From NCBI GenBank assembly GCA_932521035.1, contig OW051494.1:9162001-9226000 (forward strand): DNA of 64,000 nucleotides, given 5' to 3'. Shown in pieces: positions 32,690 through 45,385 of this stretch. The translations under genes were made by a program, and so were the position numbers. Below the pieces are notes generated by a model. That model made no database searches. It saw nothing but the letters and a program-made list of their open reading frames with translations, and had not been told where the DNA came from. How positions within the stretch are numbered: the stretch's first letter is position 1; the number at the start of each line of letters is the position of its first letter. The DNA is from Oscheius dolichura. Taxonomy: Eukaryota > Nematoda > Chromadorea > Rhabditida > Rhabditidae.

Positions 32690-35600
32690 ATGGACGTCGC
32701 GGTTTATCCGGCCTATACGGAAGATATTACTGTAGCTGGCTCACTTGTTCGGGATAAAATACAGAGTATCTGTGAGAAAATAGTCCGGCACAGCGATGAG
32801 GAGCCACCAGCTACGGCTAAGGTGAATAACTGCGGGCATATTACCGTCTTTCCCGGCTAGGGCGGGGGTTGACCGAAATGGAAAACTTTACCGGGTTTTG
32901 GGGATCTTAAACTTGGTTTTTAGTAACATAGACAAGATATTTATACCGGAAACGGTGAAAAGAACGGGAAGCTGAAACTTTTGGCCGTCAAGGCCCCCCG
33001 TTCCGACGCACTGGCCTTCAACTGCTCTGGTCCCTGCGCCTCTCCGAACATTTCAACTATTTTTTGGAACCTAAAGAATGGAAAAAAGCTGCAATTGAGC
33101 CAATTTATTAAGAAAATTGCTGAAAAATGGGTCCAAATTAGATTTTGCGGCCAATGGAGGGGGTGTTCCCCGAATTGTTTAGGTCTTGCACCGATTTTCG
33201 AATAAAAAGAAACTAAAGGGAGAAATACAGTATCCATATAGAATTTCGGGATATTTTACCCAATAAAATTATGATTTTTCAGGTAGACAACGTCCTGTTG
33301 GTAGATCGTCTCGGAGCAGAGGCCAGCATCCCCGGCACGATCCATGTCACCACTTCGCATATCATCTATCGGGCTGAGGATGGTTCCAAAGAATTCTGGG
33401 TGAGAATTGACGTCTTTTACGTTTTAAAACATGGAAAATAATATTAAAGCGAGTCTTTTTCAGCTACCAAATGGTTTAATAGCCAGTGTGGAGCGAGGCC
33501 CCCTCTCGGTGGCCGGATGCCCCCTTGTCATCAGATGTAAACACTTCATGGTTCGTTTTTAATACCAACAATTAATTTTCTTCTTTTTTCAGATTATTAG
33601 CCTACTAATTTCAAGAGATAAACTGTGTCAAGATCTGTACGAGACCCTGAAGAAATGCTCCGAAACAAGTGAGTTTTACTCACTTTGAAACAGGGGGAAA
33701 ATGGGCCCCAGACGTCATTTTTCCTCTTGCTTGGACTACAGTAATCCAAGCGGAAAAAGCCGCCGTTTTATTGCTCTCCAAATCAAACAAACAGATCATG
33801 AAGATAGACTTCGAAAATGGCCCATGAGAATCTGTTTTCGAGTGACGGATAGACTTCGTGTATCTTCATCCGAAGGGCCCACTCCTTGCGACGACCACTG
33901 GGCGTAATGGCGACCATATGAAAATAAGGCCATACGATACCAGTATCTTCGAGTTATTCAAAGATTGGCTCACCTCGCTAAAAATACGCCTGTAAAGAGG
34001 CTAACAGAAATGACTTACTACTTTGCTGGAATTCCATTATGAAGCTGCCAGAAAAGTACAGATACTTTTCCCAATAACACAAGTGTTTTTTTTAAATTGG
34101 GTTGAAAATCGGAAAAAGGACACAAAAGACTTTATTTCGATCCAAATTATGCGAACATTTGCTGGAAGTAGATTTCGTGAAGCTGCCACGAGAATAAGTC
34201 CATCTTTCTGGGAGAGACCTCGTGGATTTTGAGGCGAACACTCCAGTGTGTATTGCGGCCATGGGTGAACATAGGGAAATGGGACCAAACCAGGCCGTTG
34301 GCAACATTTTCATAATATGGGGTTCCTCGCAAAAAAGAGAGATATTTTGGGTTACTGTAACATGACCCACGCCTTTGTTTCCATTGCTAGTATAATTCCA
34401 TCCGCCAGTTCTCATGTGGACATGTTGGAAGAAGCCGATCACATTCGCTCGAGTCGCATTTTCACCATGGAGCCGGTATTGACCATCGAACAACGGATGA
34501 GTGTAGTTTTTGGCGATCATCAGAAGGATCCGCTCTTTTTGACCGGAGAAAAATTGAAAAGAGTCTATTTTTGAACGTATTTTCAGTAGAATGCCCCCTC
34601 AAATTTGATTCTCCGTGCCCTTGAGACGCTATCTTCCCTCAATCCCATAAATAGTCCGCGCGGACCGTGGGATTGTAATGTAACTGGGCTCGCAACCGGT
34701 ATTTCTCGATTATTTATGGACCTATTTCGGAAATCTAAAAGTCCACATGGCGCGAACGTCCAGGGCTATCAGCCAGTCAAATTTCACCTCAAACGGGTCA
34801 GTAGAAGCGCCGCGCAAAAGTTGATAAATCCAAGGTTTGAACATTTGCTCTCATACAGACTTTTCTATCGAGCTGGTTGAGCTCAAAATGTTATTTTATG
34901 GTAGCCTTGGCTGCTAGATCCATGTGAATTTTTAAATTTCCGAGAATAATCTAGAAATAGTCGATATATTACCATTGCGCGCCCGAATTGGACCCAATGA
35001 CTCAGTCCTCGATAGTGCGATCCTCTGTACCCGTAAAGTCTGGGCAGTAGGATCATCTTTATTCAAAACAGGTACAAAACTGTGGCGCCTTTTTACCTTT
35101 GTCTTGCCGATATTTTACGGGTGCAGGGAATGGGACTATCGAGGGCCGAGCAGCCCTTTATGCCCTCTTACCAACCTTGTCAAAAAGAGTTCCAACTGTG
35201 TTCCAAGTCAAATCTTTAAAAGCCTCGATAACCTTCCTAAACATGAGTTCCTCAATGTACATGTAGTCATAATTCTGAAGAAGATTGTAATTGACCATTT
35301 CCCATCCTCTCTTACCACAACATCAGAGCTTGTATTCTTCTTCGGGTGGTCCATTTTCCCTGATGTTATTCCCAAATACTTTATCAAGTAGATTTGTCCC
35401 TAAATATGAGATTTAAAGCTCGTGGAGTGTCCTACCGTATTCCTCGTACTCATAGTTAGTTGAACTTTCATTTTCATTAGGTGGGCGTTACAAAAACGGA
35501 AGTAGATTTCACAAGAAGCAATATGCATAAAGTGGCCAATGACTTTATTCGAGATAAAAGGCTGAAAATGGCGATTAGAGCAAAAAAAAGACACAGGCCT

Positions 35601-38600
35601 TACATAACGCTCTCCATCGGTGTAGCCGTCAGTCTCGGGGGTACAGTAACTCCCCGTCTTGGAATACAAGTCCTTTAAACCTTCATAGACTGATTCCCGG
35701 CCGGTTTTATGGATACTTGTCTCATTGTAGAGCTGGTAATCCATTTCCACGTCGTTTACTATCATCTGGAACGGGAAATTGTCTTTATTTCCATAAAGAA
35801 CCCCCGAGGGGCCTAGGCGGGTTACTGTAGCAGAGGAAAATGGGGGAATTGGCCATTTCCTAAAATACGAAAAAGACCATCAGAACCAGCGTCAAAAACT
35901 GAATCGAATGAGCTAGGTTTCAGCCAATTTCTCCTTTTCTATGGAAAGTATTGTCGCTAAATAGAAAGCGTGCACCCAGTCGCTGCGGGACCAGTGCGCT
36001 CAATCAGGCAAAATCAAGGGGTCCTGGGGGCGTTTTTTTCAAGGACTCTGATCTCGAAACGAAGACAGTCATTTGGAAATAATTGAAGCGTGCAATCGCT
36101 GCGGGACCCAGCTTTTTTTATTGCTTAAAAAGCTCACATTTCTGTAGATATCCGGTAGAATGCGTAGCTCATGGTAGAGCTTGATAATAGAATCCACAGC
36201 CTTCGCGAGAAGCGTCTGTGCATCCGGTAAGGATACCTGAGCACGAACAGGCATCGGATTCTGACGGAGCCGGCGCTGATCATCTACAGAAAGTGATTCT
36301 GGATCAGGAAATAGACCCGCGTCTTCATATTCAGAGCCATTCCCGGAGAGCAGGCGAATTGCCTCATCTTCTAACGAGCTCTGCGCGGCAACCGTTGCCA
36401 ATAGGGCCTAAAAATCTCAGGGACAATAATGTGCTTACAGCTAGTAGAAGGCAGATTTTCATAGCCGAATGGGGAAAATCTTGTTGGCTCTTTTCCTTCT
36501 TTTGTCCCGAGGCGCGCTGGACTGTTTCGATGAGCTCAAGGGCTTTTTGGTTACTGTAAAAAGGATAGTAATACGTAATTTTTTGGTCAAGGGGTGAAAA
36601 ACAAATAACAGACAGTTGTTGTTAATTTCCTGGCTCCGTTTTACGCCGTCTTCTTCTTTTTGTTCCCCGTCGCTCTTATTCATCCAGCCAACCATTCCCC
36701 GCTGTCTTCAATGTTCCTGTACGGGATTCGTAATACTTTTATAAGTCATAGTAGTATTGGAGCCTCCAACAGGAAGCGAACGCTACCCCTTCTATTTGGC
36801 CTGGAGGATTTTTCGGAGTTATGGAACAGGGCTTTGCGGGTACCCGGGCCGGGGATGATTTTCTTGTTGCCAGACAGACTGCTTCGATGAGTTTTCTGTC
36901 TGGGGCAGCCTCCATTTTCTACCCAAAAGAGCCAAAATGCATTCTATAGATTTCTGGAGAACTAATTTTTATAATTTCAGTAAATGTCAACGACCTTCCG
37001 GCCTTTGAAAACCGGGATCATGCTGAAGATGCCCGCGGCTGGTCTCGAATGGATTGGGAGATTGAATTTTCCCGACAGGGAGTTTCCGACGCCTGGAAGG
37101 AAACCACCATCAACACTAACTACGCTGTAAGACCCATTTTTAGGCCTGAAAAAGATCTCATTCCGTTTTAGAATTGCGATACGTATCCGGAAAAACTATG
37201 GGTACCCAGATCCGCTACAACTGACGTCCTAATGGGATCCTGTAAATTCAGATCGAGGGGACGACTGCCAGCTTTGACGTACTTCCATAAGGCTACGGAT
37301 GCCACCATTTGCAGGTAAGAAACAGATTTTTAGAAATAATTTTGGCGCCAAATTTGAATCACACAGGTCTAGCCGTCTAAAACTAGCTTTGGCGCCCGTT
37401 TACGGGCACATTTCTTTAAACTTTCGGCGTTTACCTTTTTTAACCGGGTTATGGGCGTATTATCCATATTTTAAAAGTCCAAAAATGCGGATATTTGTCC
37501 CGGGTCGACAAGAAAATAGATGATTCGCTGCGACACCTTATTACTTTTACGGAACGTTCTCTCCCCTCCATGCCCCCGGGTAAAACTTGTCTGTCAAAAT
37601 AAATGGAGGGAAAGGTCACTAGGTTGAGAAATTTGAAGGGAAGGAACGGAAAAAATAGGAAAATTGGAGCAAATTACCGTTTTCCACCCTAAAACAAGAA
37701 GATTTCGGCAGAGCGTGCTTACTGAAATTTCCTTCAGGCTTTTCTTTCATTGGATTACGGCATCCTATCACTTTTAGTCCAGGTTATGGTCTACTCTTTA
37801 ATAATTTTCGGTATTATCCTTCTTCTAGGTGCGCCCAACCCCTGACCGGATTCTCTGCCCGTTGTGTCGAAGACGAGAAGCTGATGTCCCTCGTCGGAAA
37901 AGCGAATCCCCAATGTGAGACCCTCTACTTGATTGATACCAGACCAAGAGTACGTTTTTTCCCTATTCTCCCCCATTTTTTATTATTTTTAGGTAAACGC
38001 AATGGTGAACAAAGTCCAGGGGAAGGGCTTCGAAGATGAGAGGAACTATGACAATTTGAAGTTCCATTTCTTCGATATTGAGAATATTCACGTGATGAGG
38101 AGTAGTCAGCAGAAACTGCTGGATGGTAGGATTTGTCTTCTATTTTTGGGTGAAAGAGAGATTTTTCAGCCTGTGCAAGGGCAAAAACAGTGACAGACTA
38201 CTGGAAATTGATAGAAGCTTCTCAATGGATGAAACACATCAGGGCGCTGGTTGAATGCGGCACTTTTTTGGCGGATTGTATCACTAGAGGTAAGGATTTC
38301 TTTATTATTTTTTCTTGAAATTTAGAAACGAAACTAGGCAAACGGAAAAAGGACCTCCAGAAAATTTATAGCCCGCTTCCAACCACGGATTTTTCCACTT
38401 CGGGACCATTTGGCAGTTTGGCAAAGAAAGGCACCTGAATTTCAAATTCAAATTGAGAATCAGACAACTTTTGCTCGCTAAATTCCCAAATGGTCCCGTG
38501 GTGGAAATTCCCGGGATTGGAAACCGCACCGCCCGTTAAACGGGGCTAGTTCTTAGTCCATGGTCGGGCGCTTCGGGACCCTTTCTCTAAACATAGTCGT

Positions 38601-40468
38601 GATTCGCTGATTTTCAAAAAACCAAGAGCATTTGACCGTAAAATGGCAAAAAGGTCTCGAAGCGCCTGATTCTTGTGTTCGAAATGGGCCATAACACAAT
38701 TAACAGGGTGCCAAACAGTCGAAAAATCGAAAGATACTGTAATCCATCCTGAATTTCAGGAATCTCCTGTGTAGTTCACTGTTCCGATGGCTGGGACCGT
38801 ACCTCTCAAGTAGTTTCCCTGGCTCAGCTGCTGTTAGATCCTTTCTATAGGACAGTGCACGGCTTCCAAGTACTTTTGCTCATTTTTTTCGATCCCTTTA
38901 CCCTATTCTAGGTCCTGATCGAGAAAGATTGGCTGGGTTTCGGCCACAAATTCGATGACCGTTGCGGCCACGTCGGCGCTTTGAACGACGAGGCGGGGAA
39001 GGAGATCTCCCCAATCTTTAGCCAATTTCTTGATTGTGTCTTCCAAATAATGATGCAGAAACCAAGAGCGTTCCAGGTATTTTCCTAATTTGTTTGAAGA
39101 GAATGGATTTTTTCTAGTTCAATGAGAGATACCTGATCCAGTTACACGAACACGCGTATTCGTGTCAATTTGGAACATTTATTGGCAATTGTGACAAGGA
39201 TAGGAAAGATCTCTTCCTGGCAAAGAGGACAAAATCACTGTGGACTTATTTGGATGCCAGGCAAGACGACTTCTTGAATCCATTCTATGAGGTAAGGGGG
39301 ACAAGAGCGGGCGGAGCGAGATTTTTGGCACGGCGCGTTACGTAACTATCCTCTGTCAAAGTTTGTGAGGCTACAGATTTTCTGTTGGGGCGGTTGTGGT
39401 GTTCCTGGACTCGTTAGAATCGTCTTGACGTGCTCTCCAACTAGGTCTTTGAATTTGTGAAATCGACCAAAAAATAGCCGAGATACGGACACAAACATCC
39501 GACACTTCCGTCTACGCCCAAAAACGGGCGCGCCCGAAATTGGGCGTTTTGTGTTGATCTCTAAATTGAAACTATTACCTTTCAGCCGACGACTTTTACC
39601 AGCCTCCTGGATATAGACACGCGTGCCGCCAATTTTTCCATCTGGAACGGTCTCTACAATCGTTTTGACGAAGGCCTCCTCTGCCGTGAGAATCTAGCCG
39701 ATACGGCGATGGCTACAATGGAACACGTCGGCGTCTTGGAATCCCATATAGCTGCCCTCCGAATGGTAATTATTTCCTCTCTCCGCCGTGTAATTTTTCT
39801 TCTTTTTTCAGCGAATAGCAGAGCTAAAAATGAGCTTGGGTAAGAATCCGGGCTCTATGGTCGATAGCGGACATAGTAGCAATGGAGGAGCGACTTCCGG
39901 AACGGATGAGGGACTGGAGAGAAGCCCCAGCAGGGAGAGCGGCGTCTTTGATCAAAGTTTAAGCTACAGTGTACGTTTTAAAGGACTGTATACCAGGATA
40001 CTGGAGCCTAAGGCTGTCCAGGACCCATTAAAGGGTTGGGAAGGATTTAGCGTGGTTCCCGAAGTGGATTTTTCCATTTTTAAACTATAAAACTAGATGC
40101 AATCGCTCCGGGACCCATTTCAGCAGTTTCAAAACGTTAATTTTAAAAAAAAACTGGTATACATTTTAGGAAGAAGTCCTAACACGACAACCACTACGCT
40201 GGCAGGCTTTGAGAGACGCGGATCATTGTTCAGCAGAGGGATGTAGAACTGAATTTACTACGGTAGCCGACAGGAAAATTCATTGTCATCGCTGTGGGAA
40301 AGTAAGGGAAAAAGAGCGGCAGTTAGACAGTTCTATGAGCCACAACTAGACAGCCAACTCGTTAAAAACCTTGAAAATGCCAATTCCTTCCAGATTTTCT
40401 GCCGCCGCTGCCTAAAAGTGACTGCCGACGAGAGGGAAAGAGTATGTGAAGTGTGTCGCTCCATTTAA
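32690..40468 (+). CDS. Myotubularin-related phosphoinositide 3-phosphatase, MTMR6/7/8 type
   Basis: Exon 1 (32690-32821) codes an unusual ~44-residue leader and joins exon 2 (33283-33399), where the PH-GRAM domain begins ([12 protein letters not shown]). PH-GRAM continues at 33464-33550 and 33593-33668. The phosphatase domain starts at 36981 after a 3.3 kb intron ([17 protein letters not shown]) and shows [22 protein letters not shown] and the catalytic loop CSDGWDRT (C-x5-R, near 38780). [13 protein letters not shown] and [10 protein letters not shown] follow. A Ser/Gly-rich linker near 39880 leads to a C-terminal FYVE finger ([18 protein letters not shown]) ending at 40468. The enzyme removes the 3-phosphate from PI3P and PI(3,5)P2 on endosomes. 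The first large intron holds an antisense gene. Confidence 0.92.
34147..36462 (-). CDS. Unrecognised secreted protein nested antisense in the myotubularin intron
   Basis: Exons: 36462-36439 (MKICLLLA), 36407-36138, 35765-35604, 35399 to about 35316, a second block after a 45-nt intron ([19 protein letters not shown]) to about 35178, then after a long intron one exon around 34540-34370 ([18 protein letters not shown]) and a last exon ending in a stop at 34147 ([20 protein letters not shown]). The first two exons make a clear signal peptide. N-glycosylation sites (NYT, NAT, NET) fit secretion. Most joins use GT-AG sites; the last two boundaries are approximate. I do not recognise the family. 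The whole gene lies within the 33669-36980 intron of the phosphatase, on the opposite strand. Confidence 0.65.
35001..35150. mobile_element. Palindromic ~145 bp MITE, copy 4
   Basis: CTCAGTCCTCGATAGTGCGA at the left pairs with GGGACTATCGAGGGCCGAG at the right. It lies inside an intron of the nested gene, itself inside an intron of the phosphatase gene. Confidence 0.85.
35817..36030. repeat. Dispersed ~220 bp repeat, copy 2
   Basis: Matches 2487-2707 in the same orientation, from GGGTTACTGTAGCAGAGG to the aaaatcaaggggtcctg run. Confidence 0.55.
39347..39541 (+). repeat. Intronic ~190 bp repeat, copy 3
   Basis: Same order of blocks as in the PTR introns (CTATCCTCTGTCAAAGTTTG..., CCAACTAGGTCTTTGAATTT, ...GTCTACGCCCAAAAACGGG). 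It sits in a myotubularin intron. Confidence 0.75.
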
Positions 40469-40781
40469 AAAATACATTCCGGTCACCGTTGTAATTTAAA
40501 TTCTAGTACTTACCGTATCACTTAACTATTGCTTCGTATTACACAATCTAACGGGTAGATACGTTCATTTCAAAGAAAAAAGGAGAGGTTTCTGTGCTTT
40601 GATCTTATCTATTGTTTTTATCCCTTTGTTGCATAGTAAATTATTTATGTTTTTGGGTACTGTAGGCCATTTTTGCCCGGGAAAAGCGCCGAAAGGTCGA
40701 AAAATAGAAGAAAACAAGGCTAGGGACGTCTTTATTCAAATTTCAGTCGAAGCTTTTCGTTGTATTTGTTCCGAAAACAAT

Positions 40782-43700
40782 TCAGTAATAATCCTCGACG
40801 TCGAAATTTTCCTTATTAATGGACGTCCTCATTCTCGGCGTCGGGGTGTGGGCCGCCGGCTCGGCTGGGACTCTCTTCAACAGACTTCGATGGCTATCCT
40901 TGAAGCATTCAACATAGAAACACCATGCTACAAGAATCAATAATATCATGCCGCTGACAACACCGAGAATTATCACCCACCTGGAAAGGGAAAAAATCAT
41001 TTTACAAGAGGGAAGGGGGCAGAAACGACTCACATCTGACATGTTCCACAAGATGGACATAACTCTCGCTCGTAGCAGCTACGAACCGGCACCCCGTGGA
41101 GAGACTTAAAACCACAACGATTGCTTGCTGAAAAATACGGTTTTAGAGTGTATACATGGTCAAAACGCCCATTTTTGGGCGCGCCAACTTCTTGGCGCCC
41201 CTGTTTTTGGCCGTAGACGGGAGTGTCGGGTGTTTGTGTCCGTATCTCGGCCATTTCTTGGTCGATTTCAAAAATTCAAATGCCCGTGCCAAAAACGAGC
41301 CCCCCGTAAAAATAAGTGTCTAGAGTGTTTTTATGGTGGAAACAGTTCAAAAAGTCTCAAAAATTCAAATACAGTCCATCTACTATGAAGGAGTTTTGCG
41401 CGTTGATACCCATTTAGATTTTGACGTCACTGTTAAAAGAAATTTCAAATTTCACCAAAAACTAGGAAAAACGAAATGTCTTCCTTGCCCATTTGGCATC
41501 GATTTTTTGCCGTTTTACCTCTTACCTTGAAATTTATAAGCCAAAGAAAGCAAGAAATCGAGAAAGTAACCAGTGAAGATGAAAATAACTGACAAATATA
41601 TCCAGTGACCTTTGTCCCGGCCAAGAAGCCCAAGCTCTCGTGTTCAGTATCTCCCAGTTCGACATTTCCCTGAACTTCCACCAGCGGGGTTCCCGCCACG
41701 TTTCCTGGGAATGTCTTCGCCAAAATCAGATCTCCTCTGACGGATTTGCATCCTTCCAGCTCCACAGGATCGGTAATTTCCTCAGAAAATGAGCATTCTC
41801 CTTCCTTTTGAATGTAGGCCTTCACTTTATTTGTTGCCATTTGCATTTTCCGAATATTGGCCAATTCTTTTTTGTTGAAGTCTCGATTTCCGGCAATCAG
41901 GAGATCCGTCGTGTTGAGGAAATGCAGCTCGAGTCCAAGCGACCCTAGTCCGGGATTCTGTACAGCTACCAACTGAGAAACATGGAATTCAGTTAGCGCA
42001 CCAAAATAGATACGGCTCAGCCTGTTATTCTTCGTAAACATCATAGCTGAAAAGGAAAATTATTGGTTTCGAATGGAAAAATATGAAATCCCCTTTCCAA
42101 AAAAATAGAGTTACCGTATTTTGGGACTTTTTGGGAAACGGCGAAAAAAATTGGGAGAAATCGAAAATCCCGATCATTTTTGCTCAAAAGGTTTTGTTGG
42201 AGGAAGGTTTTGTTACCCGTTACGGTAGCTCTACGTTTTGGAAAAAAAGGCTATAGCCTATAGGAGACCCAAGACCTTTAGTTACGATACCATCAAGGGG
42301 TTGGGATTAGACCCAAAACGACCCTTTATTTGTTTCCCGGGGCATTCGCTTCGGGACCCAGACAGTAATCTTCTCGAGGATTAATGTTTTAAAGGGCAGT
42401 ACAGGTGTTTTCTGGGTTACTGTAGTAGTGAGCCAACAGACGCGCGTAAACAGCGGGCGAGCAGTTGCTTGTCGCCGCGTTGGACGAAATTCGCCGTACA
42501 ACTGGAAGCTTTGCCTGCATTTTTATCCACTTTTCTGATGTTTTTATAATTTCTAAATTAGTTATTCGTGTTCAGCACGAAATTCTGAATATTTCGAGAC
42601 CAAAAAGCGCTTGTACAGTACTTTTAGAGAAGACTATGGTGCCTAGGTCCCGAAACGATTGAATCGACCTCCCTGTTGGCTTGTAAAACTGGAAAACGCG
42701 TACCTTTTTCTACCGTAATGTGTTCCAATTTAGCAAATTCCATCCTGGTCATTGCCGTGTTTTCGCTCACCGCCAAATGCCCTTCAATATGGATCGTCTT
42801 CAAATTAGGCGCCTTCACATCCCTCAAGACGTCATTATTCGTGACTGCGAAATCTCCTCGTAAAAATATCGATCTCAATTGTAACAGCTGAAGGTCCATT
42901 AGCTTCTGATTATTACGGATTTCGAAATCGCCCGTTACAGTAATCCTGTTGACTTTTTTCATAGTAATCAGGCTCAGTTTTGGATTATTGAGAATTTGAA
43001 TTTGTCCAGTGGCGGGAAGCTGCTCCTCGAATGCCGGCATATCCAATTCTATCTCGAGCAGTTCATTATTTCCGATAATTTTGATACTGCCGACGAAGGG
43101 TCCAGGAGCACGGATTTTCACGCGTGTCAGCTTTGGATTTGCCATAATTATTAGCTTCTTTATCGCCATCGAATTGCCGGAATCCTGATTAATAGTCACA
43201 GTCTTGAGATTCGCGTTATTTGTAATGGTTACTTCTGAAATAAACGGGAATTATTAATTTTTTTTTGGTGGTACCCTAGGTGTTATTCCATAATTTATGA
43301 CAATGTTACCGTAACCACTAGAGCAATCGTTTTTTTTAGGGTCCTTCAGTTTAAAATAGGACTCGAGCCGCGAGTTTTGGACCAGTCGCGGAAGCCAAAG
43401 TTGCCTTTTCAGGCAGCAAATGGCTTACGGTAAAAAAATCTGGCCAGTTTCCAGCACAAAACACTTGATCCTCGCATCGGAAACGGATCATATCTTATAA
43501 TCTAGCGGATACGGTACGCAAGACACTGTTCTTGCTTACAAATTACTGTAAGACCCGCCAAAATTTAAAAAGAGCTGGACGGGTGGATTACTGTAGACAA
43601 GTCTGCGTGCTGACTCTAATTATTAGCCAGGCGATCGGTTGTGTTTTTGTTCGCAATTTTGTGAAATTCCAATGTTATGGGCGGGATTTTCGCCTTTTAG

Positions 43701-44093
43701 AGTTCTCTCTTGAAGTTTTAGCCATAAAATGAACGTACCATCATTGTTAATTTCATTCAAGTGGCTTATACCAAATTCTGTGGCCGTTGAGTTGACCATT
43801 TCCACATTTACATAGATATCTTCAAGCTGTTCAACGAAACTGTTCCACATGCTGTCGTCATCGGCCGGGCCGAGGACATATCCACTGGATGAATTCAGTC
43901 GGACACACGGCATCAGGGCAATGTCCTCAAGAGATTCATTTGTCAAATCATCGCCTAAAAATTGATGTCAAGTTGATACCAAATGGATAAATTTACAGTT
44001 TACAAAAGGCGTTACCATTCCATTTATTGGAAAAATCAAGAAAACGAAGCCAAGCAGTAGAAGAGGCAACTCTAAAATGGTATCTTTCAACAT
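40782..44093 (-). CDS. Type I membrane protein with receptor-L-domain-like repeats
   Basis: The ATG at 44093 starts a signal peptide (LELPLLLLGFVFLIF). Exons follow at about 43956-43738, 43240 to about 42703, 42052 to about 41606 and 41128-41035, and the last ends at 40782. The ectodomain has repeating beta-strand units of the type VTITNNANLKTV, IKIIGNNELLEIEL, IQILNNPKLSLITM and FEIRNNQKLMDL. This is the pattern of receptor L domains (as in insulin/EGF receptor ectodomains and many nematode orphans). A Cys-rich stretch (CYERELCPSCGTC) precedes one transmembrane helix (VVSGMILLILVAWCFYV) and a ~45-residue tail with no kinase domain. It may be a decoy-like or accessory receptor; the ligand is unknown. 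Confidence 0.75.
41160..41290 (-). repeat. Intronic ~190 bp repeat, copy 4 (partial, inverted)
   Basis: CGTGTAGACGGGAGTGTCGG-like and CCGTATCTCGGCCATTTC blocks are the inverse of the repeat at 39347. It lies in an intron of the receptor-L gene. Confidence 0.65.
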
Positions 44094-44323
44094 TGAAGAG
44101 CAAAAATGGACCGACCCTTCATGGCGAAAGGAAGAGAAGATAATAAAGCGAAGGTTTAGAAAAACGGGGTTAAAACAGGCCGATCTGGTCAAAAATGGTA
44201 AAAAATCCTGTCGAATGGGGATCGTAATCTAGGCGGCTGTGTCGGGTGATATTCATGTCTGTTGAATCCAAGTCTCCCCTGATTACGGTACTCTAACCCA
44301 AAATCTTACAGTACTCTGTGATG

Positions 44324-44470
44324 GATCGGTCATTGATATTCCCCTGCACCCGTAAAGTCTCGGCAAGACAACGGTATAAAGGCGTCATAGTTTTGTAACA
44401 GTTTTGAATAAAGATGCTCTTCCTGTAGAGACGTTACGGGTGCAGGGGATCGGACTATCGAGGACCGAGC
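44324..44470. mobile_element. Palindromic ~145 bp MITE, copy 5
   Basis: It ends ...GGATCGGACTATCGAGGACCGAGC. The left arm reads GATCGGTCATTGATATTCCC, slightly diverged. Confidence 0.85.
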
Positions 44471-44874
44471 TCTCTGTGATCACCAGACACTTCTTTTGAA
44501 ACCAAATCTAGAGGTTTTCGACCCTCATCTGAAGATGAACAACGAGAAGATCCTCGTTTTTGGGTGCATTCGATACATCGTGTCCATTTTCGCCTTTGGA
44601 CAATAAATGGAACATGAAACGTGAGATAGTTCACCTGTAGAGAGCAAATAGACACGGCAGGGAAACAATGAAAATGAAACGGATCAAGTTTTTTAAGTCA
44701 TTAGCTCGGGCCAGCCGTCGGGCTAAAGATTAAAATTGGAGAAGGGAACTTACAGTCTTCGGTGTAAAAGAGGTTCCTGGTCTGGTACAAATGGAGAAAA
44801 GGAGCCCCTCTCTCCTTTCGAGTCGATCTTCAAGAGAAAGAAAGAGAATTTGGCTCGTAGACCCGTTCTGGCAG

Positions 44875-45026
44875 ATCGGTCCTCGATAGTGCGATCCCCT
44901 ACACCCGTAAAGTCTCGGCAGAAGGCTCGTCTTTATTCAAAACTATTACAAAACTGCAATGCCTTTATACCTTTATCTTGCCGAAACTTTACGGGTACAG
45001 TGGATTGGACTATGAAGTGCCGAGCC
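44875..45026. mobile_element. Palindromic ~145 bp MITE, copy 6
   Basis: GATCGGTCCTCGATAGTGCG at the left; the right end (GACTATGAAGTGCCGAGCC) is diverged. It lies only 400 bp from copy 5 and 75 bp from a Kolobok-type MITE. I see no gene between these elements. Confidence 0.85.
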
Positions 45027-45099
45027 CTTTCTGGGCAGTCAAGTATAATGACTTCGTCTTGAACCCCTGACAGCTCTCTGGAACCGTCCAAGATCTTAA

Positions 45100-45385
45100 A
45101 GGGACAGTCTCGCACTAGTTTGGTTGGGCACGAATTACTGTAGAATTTGTCTTTGGCGCCCCTTTTGGCAATTTGAATTGTATTGAAAACTTATCATTTT
45201 GTATTTTCGTATTTTATTCTTTGAAGCATATGATTCGCTAGCTTCTGCTGATCATTTTGATATAAAGAAATGCATGAAATTATAGAAAAAATGAGCGAAA
45301 ATGATTTTTAGAAAATCGCAGTAAATCTGCTCCATCTCATCGTACCCCAAATGGGGTATGTTCGCACCTATGCGAGACTGTCCCT
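45100..45385. mobile_element. Kolobok-type MITE (286 bp)
   Basis: TTAA (45096-45099), AGGGACAGTCTCGCAC ... GTGCGAACATACC-type subterminal sequence, TGCGAGACTGTCCCT, TTAA (45386-45389). Its right 60 bp (ctgctccatctcatcgtacc...) nearly equals the right end of the autonomous element at 14933. It is therefore a direct deletion derivative or a partner of the same family. Confidence 0.9.

Noticed and set aside
34001-34600. Plus-strand ORFs inside the myotubularin intron as extra exons
   Set aside because: They overlap the better supported minus-strand exons of the nested gene and would interrupt the PH-GRAM to phosphatase join.
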